A stretch of 7,829 nucleotides of DNA from Patescibacteria group bacterium (GCA_015489565.1 WFZM01000020.1:1-7829); one strand, 5' to 3'; shown: positions 1 through 6,546, counted from the first letter of the stretch. Translations and numbers: made by a program. The notes: a model not told the origin generated them from the letters alone.

Positions 1-789
1 CGCTTGTACAGCGCGAAGGTCGGCACCGTTTTGAAGAAGGTCAGTGGCAAATGAGTGGCGGAGCTTGTGCGGAGTCACTTCTTTCATGATGCCCGCTTTT
101 GTGGCATAGTGTTTAATAAGTCTTTCTACCGAGCGAGTACTCAGGCGCAGCGACTTGCTTGTGTCTTTGTTTTTGGCAAGGTTGATGAAAAGTGCTTCGT
201 CAGTGTCTGTGCGTTTGTCCAGATATTTTTTGATATGCTCTTTAGCAAGAGGGGAGAGAAAGACAAGTCGGAGTTTGTCGCCTTTCCCGCGTATTGTTAT
301 TTCATCTTTTGAAAGGTCTATATATCTGTCGAGAGACACAAGCTCAGAGACACGCATGCCGGTAGAGAAAAGCGTGTGCAGAATTGCTCTGTCGCGTAGG
401 GCCTTAAGTGAATCACCTTCCGGAGCTTTAAGCAGCCGTTCAAGTTCATCTTGTGACATGACATCTATCTCTCGCATGCTTGTTTTTGCGAGCTCTATCT
501 TTTCCGGTTGTAGAGACTCTATATCGCGCTTGCGCAGGAATTTCAAAAATGCGCGGATGGCTATTAGATAGTAGTTTTGAGTTTTGTGTTTCAATCCTTC
601 GCGGTTAAGCGCCACGCGAAAGGCGCGCACTTTTTCTTCTGTTATTTCACTAGCGTATTTTATTTTTGCAAAGTCAAAAAAACGCTCCAGATACCTTTCA
701 TAATTTTCAAGAGTTTTAACTGCGCGTCCGCGCTCTATCTCCAAATAGTCCAAAAACTCTTTTTTTAAATCCAAAATATTGTGCGACAT
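1..789 (-). CDS. Tyrosine recombinase, XerC/XerD type, C-terminus cut by window edge
   Basis: Reading the minus strand from ATG at 789 gives 263 codons without a stop, running off position 1. The protein is a DNA strand-exchange enzyme of the tyrosine recombinase family; the Xer members resolve chromosome dimers at dif. Residues 1-95 form the helical SAM-like core-binding domain. From about residue 108 the catalytic domain begins. Visible catalytic residues are Arg146 in STGMRVSEL, Lys169 in the IRGKGDK beta-hairpin, and His241 and Arg244 in HKLRH. The missing part would be about 35-40 residues, holding the second His/Trp and the Tyr nucleophile. Length and motifs fit a housekeeping Xer protein better than a phage integrase, and no attachment site or phage gene is visible. 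ATG 789 is preferred because a -10 box sits 6 nt upstream. Family call is firm; XerC versus XerD versus a single XerA-like protein cannot be decided here. Confidence 0.93.
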   Translation of the reverse strand, partial: MSHNILDLKKEFLDYLEIERGRAVKTLENYERYLERFFDFAKIKYASEITEEKVRAFRVALNREGLKHKTQNYYLIAIRAFLKFLRKRDIESLQPEKIELAKTSMREIDVMSQDELERLLKAPEGDSLKALRDRAILHTLFSTGMRVSELVSLDRYIDLSKDEITIRGKGDKLRLVFLSPLAKEHIKKYLDKRTDTDEALFINLAKNKDTSKSLRLSTRSVERLIKHYATKAGIMKEVTPHKLRHSFATDLLQNGADLRAVQA

Positions 790-795
790 AAACTC

Positions 796-804
796 ATTTT
801 ATCA
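796..804 (-). promoter_or_regulatory. Extended -10 promoter element of the recombinase gene
   Basis: On the minus strand TGA-TAAAAT (TG at 804-803, hexamer 801-796) forms an extended -10 box. Six bases (795-790) separate it from ATG 789, so transcription would begin at or next to the start codon. No good -35 is seen at 16-18 nt, which an extended -10 can tolerate. No Shine-Dalgarno sequence is present. A run of seven T follows just upstream. Confidence 0.5.
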
Positions 805-857
805 CAAAAAAATTCAAAACTTTAAATAGTGTAGGCTCAAGCTCCACCAAGTATCAT

Positions 858-887
858 TTGGGTGTGCTGGGTGATTTGTGCTAGAAT
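858..887 (+). promoter_or_regulatory. Promoter of the CofE-like gene, predicted leaderless
   Basis: TGc-TAGAAT (TG 879-880, hexamer 882-887) is an extended -10 box. A weak -35, TTGGGT at 858-863, lies 18 nt upstream. The expected start of transcription, 6-7 nt past the -10, falls on ATG 894. The motif TGTGCT occurs three times across this promoter, at 863-868, 877-882 and 887-892, and could be coincidence or a binding site. Confidence 0.55.
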
Positions 888-893
888 GTGCTC

Positions 894-1604
894 ATGGTAG
901 TTTTAAGGCAAGCAAACGAAGGGAAGAAGTTTAAGATGACAGTGGACGGTGAAGGTGAATTTGAGCGCTATCCGATAAAGACACCGCTTATCAAAAAGGG
1001 TGATGATTTAGTGCAAATCTTAAAAAAAGAGCTTGAAGACTTTGAGCAAGATGGAGACATATTGCTTGTGGCAGAGTCTGTTGTGGCCATCTCTGAAGGG
1101 CGGGCTTTTGAGTTTGATAAGATAAGAGCCGGATTTTGGGCAAGGATACTTTCCCGCTTTGTAAGCAAAACACCGCATGGTATAGGGCTCGGCACCCCTG
1201 AGACTATGCAACTTGCGATAGACGAAGTGGGTTTACCTCGCATTTTACTTGCGGCTTTTGTGCACGCTGTGACTCGTCCATTTGGTTTTAGAGGGAATTT
1301 TTATCGGATAGCTGGCGAGAGAGCTCGCGGTATAGACGGACCGACAGAGGGCACCATTCCGCCGTATGACAGATTTGCAAGCCTTATACCAAAAGACCCG
1401 GCAGGCTTTGCGCGCGAGATGCAGGAGGCGCTTTTGCCGAAAAAAGTAAAGGTAATTGTAATAGACGCTAACGACATTGGCGTAAATATTCTTGGAGAGA
1501 AAGACAATCACTATGCAGAGCTTGCAAAAAAACTTGCAAGCGACAACCCGCTTGGGCAGGGCTCAGAGTCCACCCCGGCGCTTTTGTGTAGGAAAATCAG
1601 CTAG
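894..1604 (+). CDS. CofE-like coenzyme F420-0:L-glutamate ligase family protein
   Basis: A 236-aa soluble protein resembling the F420-0:gamma-glutamyl ligase (CofE, PF01996) superfamily. True CofE uses GTP to add glutamate to the F420 precursor. Family-like features are the N-terminal RYPIKTPLI segment followed by GDD, the strand DGDILLVAESVVAISEGR, the HAVTRPFGFRGNFY and ARGIDGPT blocks in the middle, VIDANDIGVNILG near residue 195, and a C-terminal NPLGQGSESTPALL segment. The middle and late blocks differ from the classical CofE motifs as I remember them, so this is probably a divergent subfamily whose substrate may not be F420. The start was set at ATG 894 because the promoter places the mRNA 5' end there and residues before Met15 (ATG 936) look like family sequence. 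GTG 888 is in frame but lies upstream of the predicted transcript. The gene has its own promoter and is followed by the rpsO promoter. Confidence 0.78.
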   Translation: MVVLRQANEGKKFKMTVDGEGEFERYPIKTPLIKKGDDLVQILKKELEDFEQDGDILLVAESVVAISEGRAFEFDKIRAGFWARILSRFVSKTPHGIGLGTPETMQLAIDEVGLPRILLAAFVHAVTRPFGFRGNFYRIAGERARGIDGPTEGTIPPYDRFASLIPKDPAGFAREMQEALLPKKVKVIVIDANDIGVNILGEKDNHYAELAKKLASDNPLGQGSESTPALLCRKIS

Positions 1605-1643
1605 TTTCTGTGTCAGACAGGCAGTCTTTAAGCGTTTAGTTTT

Positions 1644-1672
1644 TTGACTTTTTGATTTTTTTGTGATATATT
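1644..1672 (+). promoter_or_regulatory. Strong promoter of rpsO, predicted leaderless
   Basis: TTGACT at 1644-1649, a 17-nt spacer, and TATATT at 1667-1672 form a near-consensus sigma-70 type promoter. TG at 1664-1665 makes the -10 an extended one. Seven bases separate the -10 from ATG 1680, so the mRNA should begin at the start codon. No Shine-Dalgarno sequence could fit in between. This is the best promoter in the window, as expected for a ribosomal protein gene. Confidence 0.8.
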
Positions 1673-1679
1673 ATGCGCC

Positions 1680-1946
1680 ATGCTTACAAAAAGACAAAAA
1701 GCAAATACGATGAAAGCGCTCAAAAGGCATGAGAGCGACACAGGTTCACCTGAGGTGCAAATAGCGATTTTAACAAGACGCATAGAGGAGCTCACCGCTC
1801 ATTTGATGAAAAACAAGAAGGATAAGCACTCAAGAAGAGGGCTTATGAAACTTGTTTCTAATCGTAGGGCTCATCTTAAGTATCTAAAGCGCAAAAACTT
1901 AAAGCGCTACCGCGAGGTACTAAAAGAGTTGGGGCTTAAAAAATAA
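1680..1946 (+). CDS. rpsO: 30S ribosomal protein S15
   Basis: An 88-aa basic protein matching ribosomal protein S15 over its whole length, which is the usual size. S15 binds the central domain of 16S rRNA early in 30S assembly. The hallmark HESDTGSPEVQIAILTRRI occupies residues 17-35, followed by the HLMKNKKDKHSRRGL segment and a lysine/arginine-rich C-terminal helix ending in GLKK. In many bacteria rpsO precedes pnp, and S15 represses its own translation through a structured leader. Here the gene after it is pyk, and the predicted leaderless mRNA leaves no room for such a leader, so any autoregulation must work differently. It is flanked by its own promoter and a strong hairpin, so it is probably monocistronic. 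Confidence 0.98.
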   Translation: MLTKRQKANTMKALKRHESDTGSPEVQIAILTRRIEELTAHLMKNKKDKHSRRGLMKLVSNRRAHLKYLKRKNLKRYREVLKELGLKK

Positions 1947-1959
1947 TACCTGAATTTTT

Positions 1960-1992
1960 GCCGCGCCGCGCTTTGCGCGGCGCGGCTTTATT
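1960..1992 (+). terminator. GC-rich hairpin terminator after rpsO
   Basis: A perfect 12-bp stem (1960-1971 paired with 1975-1986), made only of G and C, encloses the loop TTT and is followed by TTTATT. It begins 13 nt after the rpsO stop codon. The stem stands out against the AT-rich surroundings. The T tract is short and interrupted, so termination may rely on stem strength, or some readthrough into pyk may occur, since no clear pyk promoter is seen. Confidence 0.8.
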
Positions 1993-2007
1993 AAAAGATT
2001 TGAAATT

Positions 2008-3435
2008 ATGAATAAAACTAAAATAGTAGCGACAATAGGTCCAAACAGTGAAGATATTAAAACTTTAAAGTCGCTTTTCAAAGCTGGTGTTAATGTTTGT
2101 CGGCAGAACTTTTCGCATGGAGATTTTGCAGAGCACGCTCAAAGATTTAAAAATATTAAAATGGCAGCCAAAGAGCTAGCCAAGGACGTAGCTACTTTGC
2201 AGGATTTGGCGGGTCCTAAAATACGTACCGGAGAGAATGACACGCTTGAGTTTTTAAAGATTAAAAAAGGCACTACGGTCCTGCTGACAAATAAAAAATG
2301 CAAAAATACGGAGAAGAAAATTTTTATAGATTATAAAAAACTTATAGAAGAAGTAAAAGTTGGTGAGAGAGTTCTGCTAAATGACGGTAAACTCAGTCTC
2401 AAAGTTGTCTCCAAAGTAGATAAAAATACTTTAAAGGCCAAGGTTTTAATAGGTGGAAAAATTCGCTCAAGGCGTGGAGTTAATCTGCCGGACTCTGATA
2501 TCTCCGTGTCTTCTTTGACAGCAAAAGACAAAAAAGATTTAGACTTTGCACTTAAAAATCTGGATTTTGATTTTGTAGCACTCTCTTTTGTGCGCAGTGC
2601 CAAGGATATAAAAGATTTGCGCAAAATACTAAGCAAGCATAATTCCCAGATACAAATAGTCGCAAAAATTGAGACCCCACAAGCTGTGGAAAATATAGAT
2701 GAGATTTTGCAAGAGACCGATGCAATAATGGTGGCACGTGGTGACCTGGCAGTAGAAATCGGAGCCGAGAATGTGCCTATGGTTCAGAAAAAACTCATCA
2801 AAAAAGCGAATGCTCTTGGCAAACCGGTAATTGTTGCGACACAGATGCTTGAGTCCATGATAAATTCTGCAACGGCCACCCGTGCGGAAGTCTCAGATAT
2901 TTCAAATGCTATTTTGGACGGGGCAGACGCGGTAATGCTTTCTGAAGAAACCGCCATGGGAGCCTATGCCAAAGAGGCGGTAGAGACTATGCGTAAAGTG
3001 GCTAACAAAACAGAGGAGGAGATAAATTACGAAAAAAGAGTAAAAAGAGAATACGCTTACACCGGTGGAAGCATAAGCAAGACTGACGCAAGCACCAGAT
3101 ACGCTGCAAAGACAGCTCTAGACTTGAACGCCAAAGCCATTGTTGTATTTACCGAAACCGGAACTACCGCAAAGATGCTTTCACGCTTTAGGACAAAGCA
3201 AGATATTTTTGTTATATCTCCGAGCGAGAAAGTCCTACGGCAAACCCAGATACTCTTTGGAGTCTATCCCGGACGACAGGCCAACCTTTCGTATAAGCGA
3301 GATGTTATAGAAATGTCCAAGAAGATGCTTTTGGAAAAGAAAATTGTAAAAAAAGGAGATATGTTTGTCGTGGTATCAGGCAGTATATTTGGGAAACCAG
3401 GGGAGACCAATACCATAAGCATAGTGGAAATATAA
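2008..3435 (+). CDS. pyk: Pyruvate kinase
   Basis: A 475-aa enzyme that converts phosphoenolpyruvate and ADP to pyruvate and ATP in the last step of glycolysis. The order is TIM-barrel A domain (KIVATIGPNS at 5-14, CRQNFSHGD at 31-39), B-domain cap (about 73-162), barrel again, and C-terminal alpha/beta domain (about 355-475). Key residues are Arg32, Asn34, Ser36, Asp66, catalytic Lys220 in AKIETPQA, Mg ligands Glu222 and Asp246 in ARGDLAVE, and Thr278 in VATQMLESM. The position matching Glu117 of the muscle enzyme is Lys71 (GPKIRTG), a feature of potassium-independent enzymes. The C-terminal domain keeps TETGTTAKMLSRFR, but no extra PEP-utiliser domain is present. The start codon lacks a Shine-Dalgarno sequence, and the upstream sequence offers only a weak AT-rich -10, so its promoter is unsure. 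It is followed by a strong hairpin. Confidence 0.98.
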   Translation: MNKTKIVATIGPNSEDIKTLKSLFKAGVNVCRQNFSHGDFAEHAQRFKNIKMAAKELAKDVATLQDLAGPKIRTGENDTLEFLKIKKGTTVLLTNKKCKNTEKKIFIDYKKLIEEVKVGERVLLNDGKLSLKVVSKVDKNTLKAKVLIGGKIRSRRGVNLPDSDISVSSLTAKDKKDLDFALKNLDFDFVALSFVRSAKDIKDLRKILSKHNSQIQIVAKIETPQAVENIDEILQETDAIMVARGDLAVEIGAENVPMVQKKLIKKANALGKPVIVATQMLESMINSATATRAEVSDISNAILDGADAVMLSEETAMGAYAKEAVETMRKVANKTEEEINYEKRVKREYAYTGGSISKTDASTRYAAKTALDLNAKAIVVFTETGTTAKMLSRFRTKQDIFVISPSEKVLRQTQILFGVYPGRQANLSYKRDVIEMSKKMLLEKKIVKKGDMFVVVSGSIFGKPGETNTISIVEI

Positions 3436-3458
3436 GATTTGACAAAAGCTTAATAGGG

Positions 3459-3507
3459 GCGCCCCGGCGCGCGGAGCGCGCCGGGGCGCTTGATAAAGTT
3501 TTTTTCT
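3459..3507 (+). terminator. GC-rich hairpin terminator after pyk
   Basis: A perfect 14-bp G/C-only stem (3459-3472 with 3476-3489) with loop GGA starts 23 nt after the pyk stop. The T run (3499-3505) comes about 10 nt after the stem rather than directly, so it is not a textbook terminator. The design matches the rpsO hairpin: only G/C pairs and a 3-nt loop. Confidence 0.75.
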
Positions 3508-3517
3508 ATTTTATACT
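3490..3517 (+). promoter_or_regulatory. Promoter of the 194-aa gene, predicted leaderless
   Basis: TTGATA at 3490-3495, a 16-nt spacer and TATACT at 3512-3517 make a good sigma-70 type promoter. The first base of the -35 directly follows the last stem base of the pyk terminator. Six bases separate the -10 from ATG 3524, so the transcript should start at the start codon. It probably drives the whole 3524-6505 cluster. Confidence 0.7.
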
Positions 3518-3523
3518 TAATGC

Positions 3524-4108
3524 ATGCCGTCACCTATCAGAATTCAAAAAGACAGAAGCACCATAGTTTATATAAGCTATGATGAAAATTTGCAAAAACT
3601 CTTGGGGAGGAAAAACGAAAGTTTCGCACTCCTTGATGGCTCAAAATCGGAAGATTTTTTGATAAATTTCTTTGAAATATACCCACATGTATTTGAGAAG
3701 GCGGTTCCAGGCACTTTGCAATACCTTATAAACGGTGCTCCCAGCTTACCTTATCAGCTTTTGCAGACCGGCGACAGTATTTCAATGACTCTTATAAGCA
3801 TGAAAGAATTGATAAAGACTTTAAAAGAAGACATTGACGCCATGAGCCAGAAACTCGCATTACCTTTTGGCTCGGAGGAAGTCTGCAAATTTGTGCGCCA
3901 TAAGGACCCTAAAGACCCCCAAGATTTATTTACAGAATTTAAATTGGACCAAGAAAAAGAAAGTGATGATATTTTTATAATGGAAGATTTACTTTTTAAG
4001 GCCTGGTCATCTTTCCCGCGTGAGAGTCTGGATGGTAAGTCACAAATCCAGGTAATGCATCAAGATATTTTGGAAGAATTTAAAAAAACTAAGTCTCAGG
4101 AAAAGTAA
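3524..4108 (+). CDS. Hypothetical protein of 194 aa, first gene of NYN/ABC cluster
   Basis: I do not recognise this protein. It is 194 aa, has no signal peptide or membrane segment, and looks soluble and cytoplasmic. The N-terminal half reads as mixed alpha/beta (TIVYISYDENLQKLL at 13-27, then LLDGSKSEDFLINFFEIYP). The middle holds LPYQLLQTGDSISMTLISMKEL, followed by a charged helix at about 92-110. The C-terminal third is acidic and then lysine-rich, with helix DILEEFKKTKSQEK at the end. ATG 3524 is chosen because a well-formed promoter points exactly to it and there is no upstream in-frame alternative with a ribosome binding site. The next gene begins 17 nt after its stop codon on the same strand, so it likely shares a transcript with the NYN protein and the ABC exporter. 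Codon use gives no hint of recent transfer. Confidence 0.82.
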   Translation: MPSPIRIQKDRSTIVYISYDENLQKLLGRKNESFALLDGSKSEDFLINFFEIYPHVFEKAVPGTLQYLINGAPSLPYQLLQTGDSISMTLISMKELIKTLKEDIDAMSQKLALPFGSEEVCKFVRHKDPKDPQDLFTEFKLDQEKESDDIFIMEDLLFKAWSSFPRESLDGKSQIQVMHQDILEEFKKTKSQEK

Positions 4109-4125
4109 TAATTTAAATAATTTAT

Positions 4126-4746
4126 ATGTCAGTTATAAAACATAAAGAACAAAGAGTCGGCGTTTTTATAGACACTCAAAATCTATATCACAGCGCAAAG
4201 AATCTCTACAAAGCCAGGGTAAATTTCGGAGCGGTGCTAAAAGAGGCGGTGGCCGGTCGGCAACTTATTCGCGCTCTTGCGTATGTTGTTACGACAGAAA
4301 GCGGAGAAGAGCAAAACTTTTTCGATGCGCTTGAGAAGCTTGGTATAGAAGTACGCTCAAAAGAACTTCAAATCTTTTTTGGCGGAGCAAAGAAAGCGGA
4401 CTGGGATGTGGGTCTTGCCGTGGATGCTATTGTCGCAGCCCCCAAACTTGATGCTGTTATTTTAGCAACCGGAGACGGAGACTTTATTCCTCTGGCGCAG
4501 TATTTGAAGATGCATTCGGGTTGTCAGGTGGAGGTTATATCTTTTGGCAAATCAGCCTCTGCAAGATTGCGCGAAGAAGTGGATGACTTTATAGATATGG
4601 ACAAAGATCCGAAAAAGTTTTTAATCCAAAACAGCTCGTGGAGAATACCTCTGGTTGGTGGCAAAAAGCCAGTCCAACAAAGTGAACACAAAAAGAAATC
4701 TAACAATGGGGCAGACACAGAAAAGAAAAAAACAAAAGGATCCTAG
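4126..4746 (+). CDS. NYN-domain protein, LabA/DUF88-like putative ribonuclease
   Basis: A 206-aa protein with a NYN (PIN-like) nuclease domain over residues 9-160. The motifs expected of the family are present: VGVFIDTQNL with Asp16 and Asn19, DWDVGLAVDAI with Asp94 and Asp100, LATGDGDFIPL with Asp117 and Asp119, and VISFGKSAS before VDDFIDMDKD. The clustered acidic residues should bind a divalent metal, as in NYN RNases, so RNA cleavage is likely; the target is unknown. Residues 175-206 form a lysine-rich, poorly ordered tail that could bind RNA. It follows the 194-aa gene by 17 nt. A weak TTAAAT (4113-4118) lies 7 nt before ATG 4126, so an internal leaderless start is possible; AGGAAAAG at 4098-4105 is too far upstream to serve this start. 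The last 41 nt overlap the ABC transporter gene in another frame, which suggests translational coupling. Confidence 0.9.
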   Translation: MSVIKHKEQRVGVFIDTQNLYHSAKNLYKARVNFGAVLKEAVAGRQLIRALAYVVTTESGEEQNFFDALEKLGIEVRSKELQIFFGGAKKADWDVGLAVDAIVAAPKLDAVILATGDGDFIPLAQYLKMHSGCQVEVISFGKSASARLREEVDDFIDMDKDPKKFLIQNSSWRIPLVGGKKPVQQSEHKKKSNNGADTEKKKTKGS

Positions 4747-6505
4747 AAAGAGGCTCTATACTTTTATTCGGCAAATTAAAATATTTTTAAAATATGTGGA
4801 GCCTTATAAAAAAGAGCTAAAGCTTTTTAGTTTTTTAAGTGTGCTCGGAGCGATGCTAGCGGCTGCTACGCCGATGGTGGTGGGCCGATTTTTTGATGCG
4901 CTTTCCAAGCTTGGCGATTCCAAAGAGGCTTTGAATGTGGCGCTGTGGCTGCTTTTGTTGTGGCTATTTATACAAATTTTATCAAGTCTGATATCGTGGT
5001 GGGGGCGTTTAATTATTATAAAAACAGAATTCCGTTCAGATGCTGATTTGAATTTTTTGGCAAATTTGGAACTTTTGAAATTTCCGGCACGTTTCCACAA
5101 AGAGACGCCTGCAGGGAAGGTTCGGCACACGGTGCAACGTGCGGCAGGGCACATAGGATGGTTTGTTAATCTGATCTTCAATCAATATGCAACAAGTATC
5201 ATAGGTATAGCCACCGGTATTTTCATGGCATTTTACATTGCTCCGCGACTTGCCTTAGTGCTTGTCTTGGGTATGCTGGCATATATGCTCATTGGCCTAG
5301 ATCTTGTAAAAGGCTTAAGCAAGCTTCAAAAAAAGGGGCATAAGGCATGGCGGAAAGCCTATGAAGAGTCATTTAATGTAACGGCAAATATATTTGCAAT
5401 AAAAGCATTTGGACAAGAAAATTTTTTTGGAAAACTTTTAAAGAAAAAATTTGATGCAGCTTGGATGGCCTGGCTCAAGCCGGAGAAAGTTTGGACAAAT
5501 GTGGGATTTCTGCAAGGTCTTATAGTTACCGCAACGCAAGGATTGATTTTTCTTTGGTCTATTTTTTTGCTTCAGGAAGCTCAGATGACTATAGGTGACC
5601 TTGTAGCGATGAATGCTTATGTCTTGGCGGCGTTTGGCCCCTTGGTGTCTTTTATGAACCAGTTGGGGCGACTGCAAAATGGGCTGATGCTTATAGAAGA
5701 CTTTGATAAAATGCTGAAAAAACCAAAAGAAAATTATCATCCAAAAGGTGCCATCTTACCCGAGCCTTTTGTGCCGAGCGTTAGTTTTGAAGATGTTTAT
5801 TTTGCTTACTCTAAAAAGGCGGGTGATGTATTAAAAGGCATCAGCTTTAATGTGAAACCGGGTCAAACCGTGGCACTTGTCGGAGAATCCGGAGTTGGCA
5901 AGACCACCACTATTGAGCTTTTACTGGCTTATTACTTCCCTCAGAAGGGTTCTGTAAAAATATCCGGAGTGGATAGCAGAAAGCATGATTTGGAATATTT
6001 ACGCAGGCATATAACCCTTGTGCCTCAGGATACAGTTTTGTTTAATGATACCATTTTGCGCAACATGCGATTTGCAAACCCTCAAGCAGGCGAGGAAAAA
6101 ATATGGGAAGCGCTTGAAAAATCCCAGCTTGCCGACTTTGTGCGCTCGCTCCCTAAAGGGCTCAAGACCAAAGTTGGGGAGCGCGGAGTTAAACTCTCTG
6201 TCGGCCAAAAACAAAGAATATCCATAGCGCGAGCTTTTTTGAAAGACGCTCCGATACTCATTTTAGATGAACCGACAAGTGCGCTTGATGCAAAGACTGA
6301 GAAGAATTTGCAAGAAGCCTTTGATGCGCTCTCTGAAGGCAGGACCACTTTTGTCATTGCGCACAGACTCTCCACCGTTCGCAAGGCGGACAAGATACTT
6401 GTCTTTGACAAGGGCAAGATAGTAGAACAAGGAACGCACGAAGAGCTTCTAAAAAAAGAAAACGGCGTCTATAAAACTTTGCATGAATTCCAAGTTGGTG
6501 ATTAG
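4706..6505 (+). CDS. ABC exporter half-transporter (membrane domain fused to ATPase)
   Basis: A 599-aa half-transporter expected to dimerise in the cytoplasmic membrane and export an unknown substrate. The N-terminus (1-35) is very basic. Six membrane segments lie at roughly 40-60, 77-98, 157-178, 180-200, 267-290 and 295-316. The ATPase domain (about 357-599) has A-loop Tyr368, Walker A GESGVGKT (393-400), Q-loop Gln441 in LVPQDT, signature LSVGQ (497-501), Walker B ILILDE (517-522, catalytic Glu522), D-loop SALD and H-loop His553. The ATPase looks active. The signature has Val in place of the usual second Gly. The size and layout fit the MsbA/LmrA-like ABCB group, with no peptidase domain. 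An in-frame TTG at 4655 would extend it by 17 residues inside the NYN gene; ATG 4706 is the likelier start. It overlaps the NYN gene by 41 nt. No second half-transporter is next to it, so a homodimer is the simplest model. Confidence 0.93.
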   Translation: MGQTQKRKKQKDPRKRLYTFIRQIKIFLKYVEPYKKELKLFSFLSVLGAMLAAATPMVVGRFFDALSKLGDSKEALNVALWLLLLWLFIQILSSLISWWGRLIIIKTEFRSDADLNFLANLELLKFPARFHKETPAGKVRHTVQRAAGHIGWFVNLIFNQYATSIIGIATGIFMAFYIAPRLALVLVLGMLAYMLIGLDLVKGLSKLQKKGHKAWRKAYEESFNVTANIFAIKAFGQENFFGKLLKKKFDAAWMAWLKPEKVWTNVGFLQGLIVTATQGLIFLWSIFLLQEAQMTIGDLVAMNAYVLAAFGPLVSFMNQLGRLQNGLMLIEDFDKMLKKPKENYHPKGAILPEPFVPSVSFEDVYFAYSKKAGDVLKGISFNVKPGQTVALVGESGVGKTTTIELLLAYYFPQKGSVKISGVDSRKHDLEYLRRHITLVPQDTVLFNDTILRNMRFANPQAGEEKIWEALEKSQLADFVRSLPKGLKTKVGERGVKLSVGQKQRISIARAFLKDAPILILDEPTSALDAKTEKNLQEAFDALSEGRTTFVIAHRLSTVRKADKILVFDKGKIVEQGTHEELLKKENGVYKTLHEFQVGD

Positions 6506-6546
6506 TTTACATATAAAACAACTCAAAATTATATACAGCACGTATC

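Noticed and set aside
55..768. Plus-strand open frames at 55-312, 155-571 and 577-768
   Set aside because: They lie opposite the recombinase gene, whose minus-strand frame is continuous and carries clear catalytic motifs. Their translations are low-complexity and match nothing.
1..789. Recombinase as integrase of a mobile element
   Set aside because: It is Xer-like in size and motif, sits beside core genes, and no tRNA, attachment repeat or phage gene is visible. The missing C-terminus is the window edge, not a truncation.
888..890. GTG 888 as start of the CofE-like gene
   Set aside because: It directly abuts the -10 box and lies upstream of the expected transcript start. ATG 894 fits the promoter better.
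1605..1640. Weak hairpin (AGAC/GTCT) as a terminator after the CofE-like gene
   Set aside because: The stem is only 4-5 bp with a short TTT, not enough to call a terminator.
4655..4705. TTG 4655 as start of the ABC transporter
   Set aside because: It is a rare start without a ribosome binding site and would lengthen the overlap with the NYN gene to 92 nt. The extra residues look like a frame-shifted shadow of the NYN tail.
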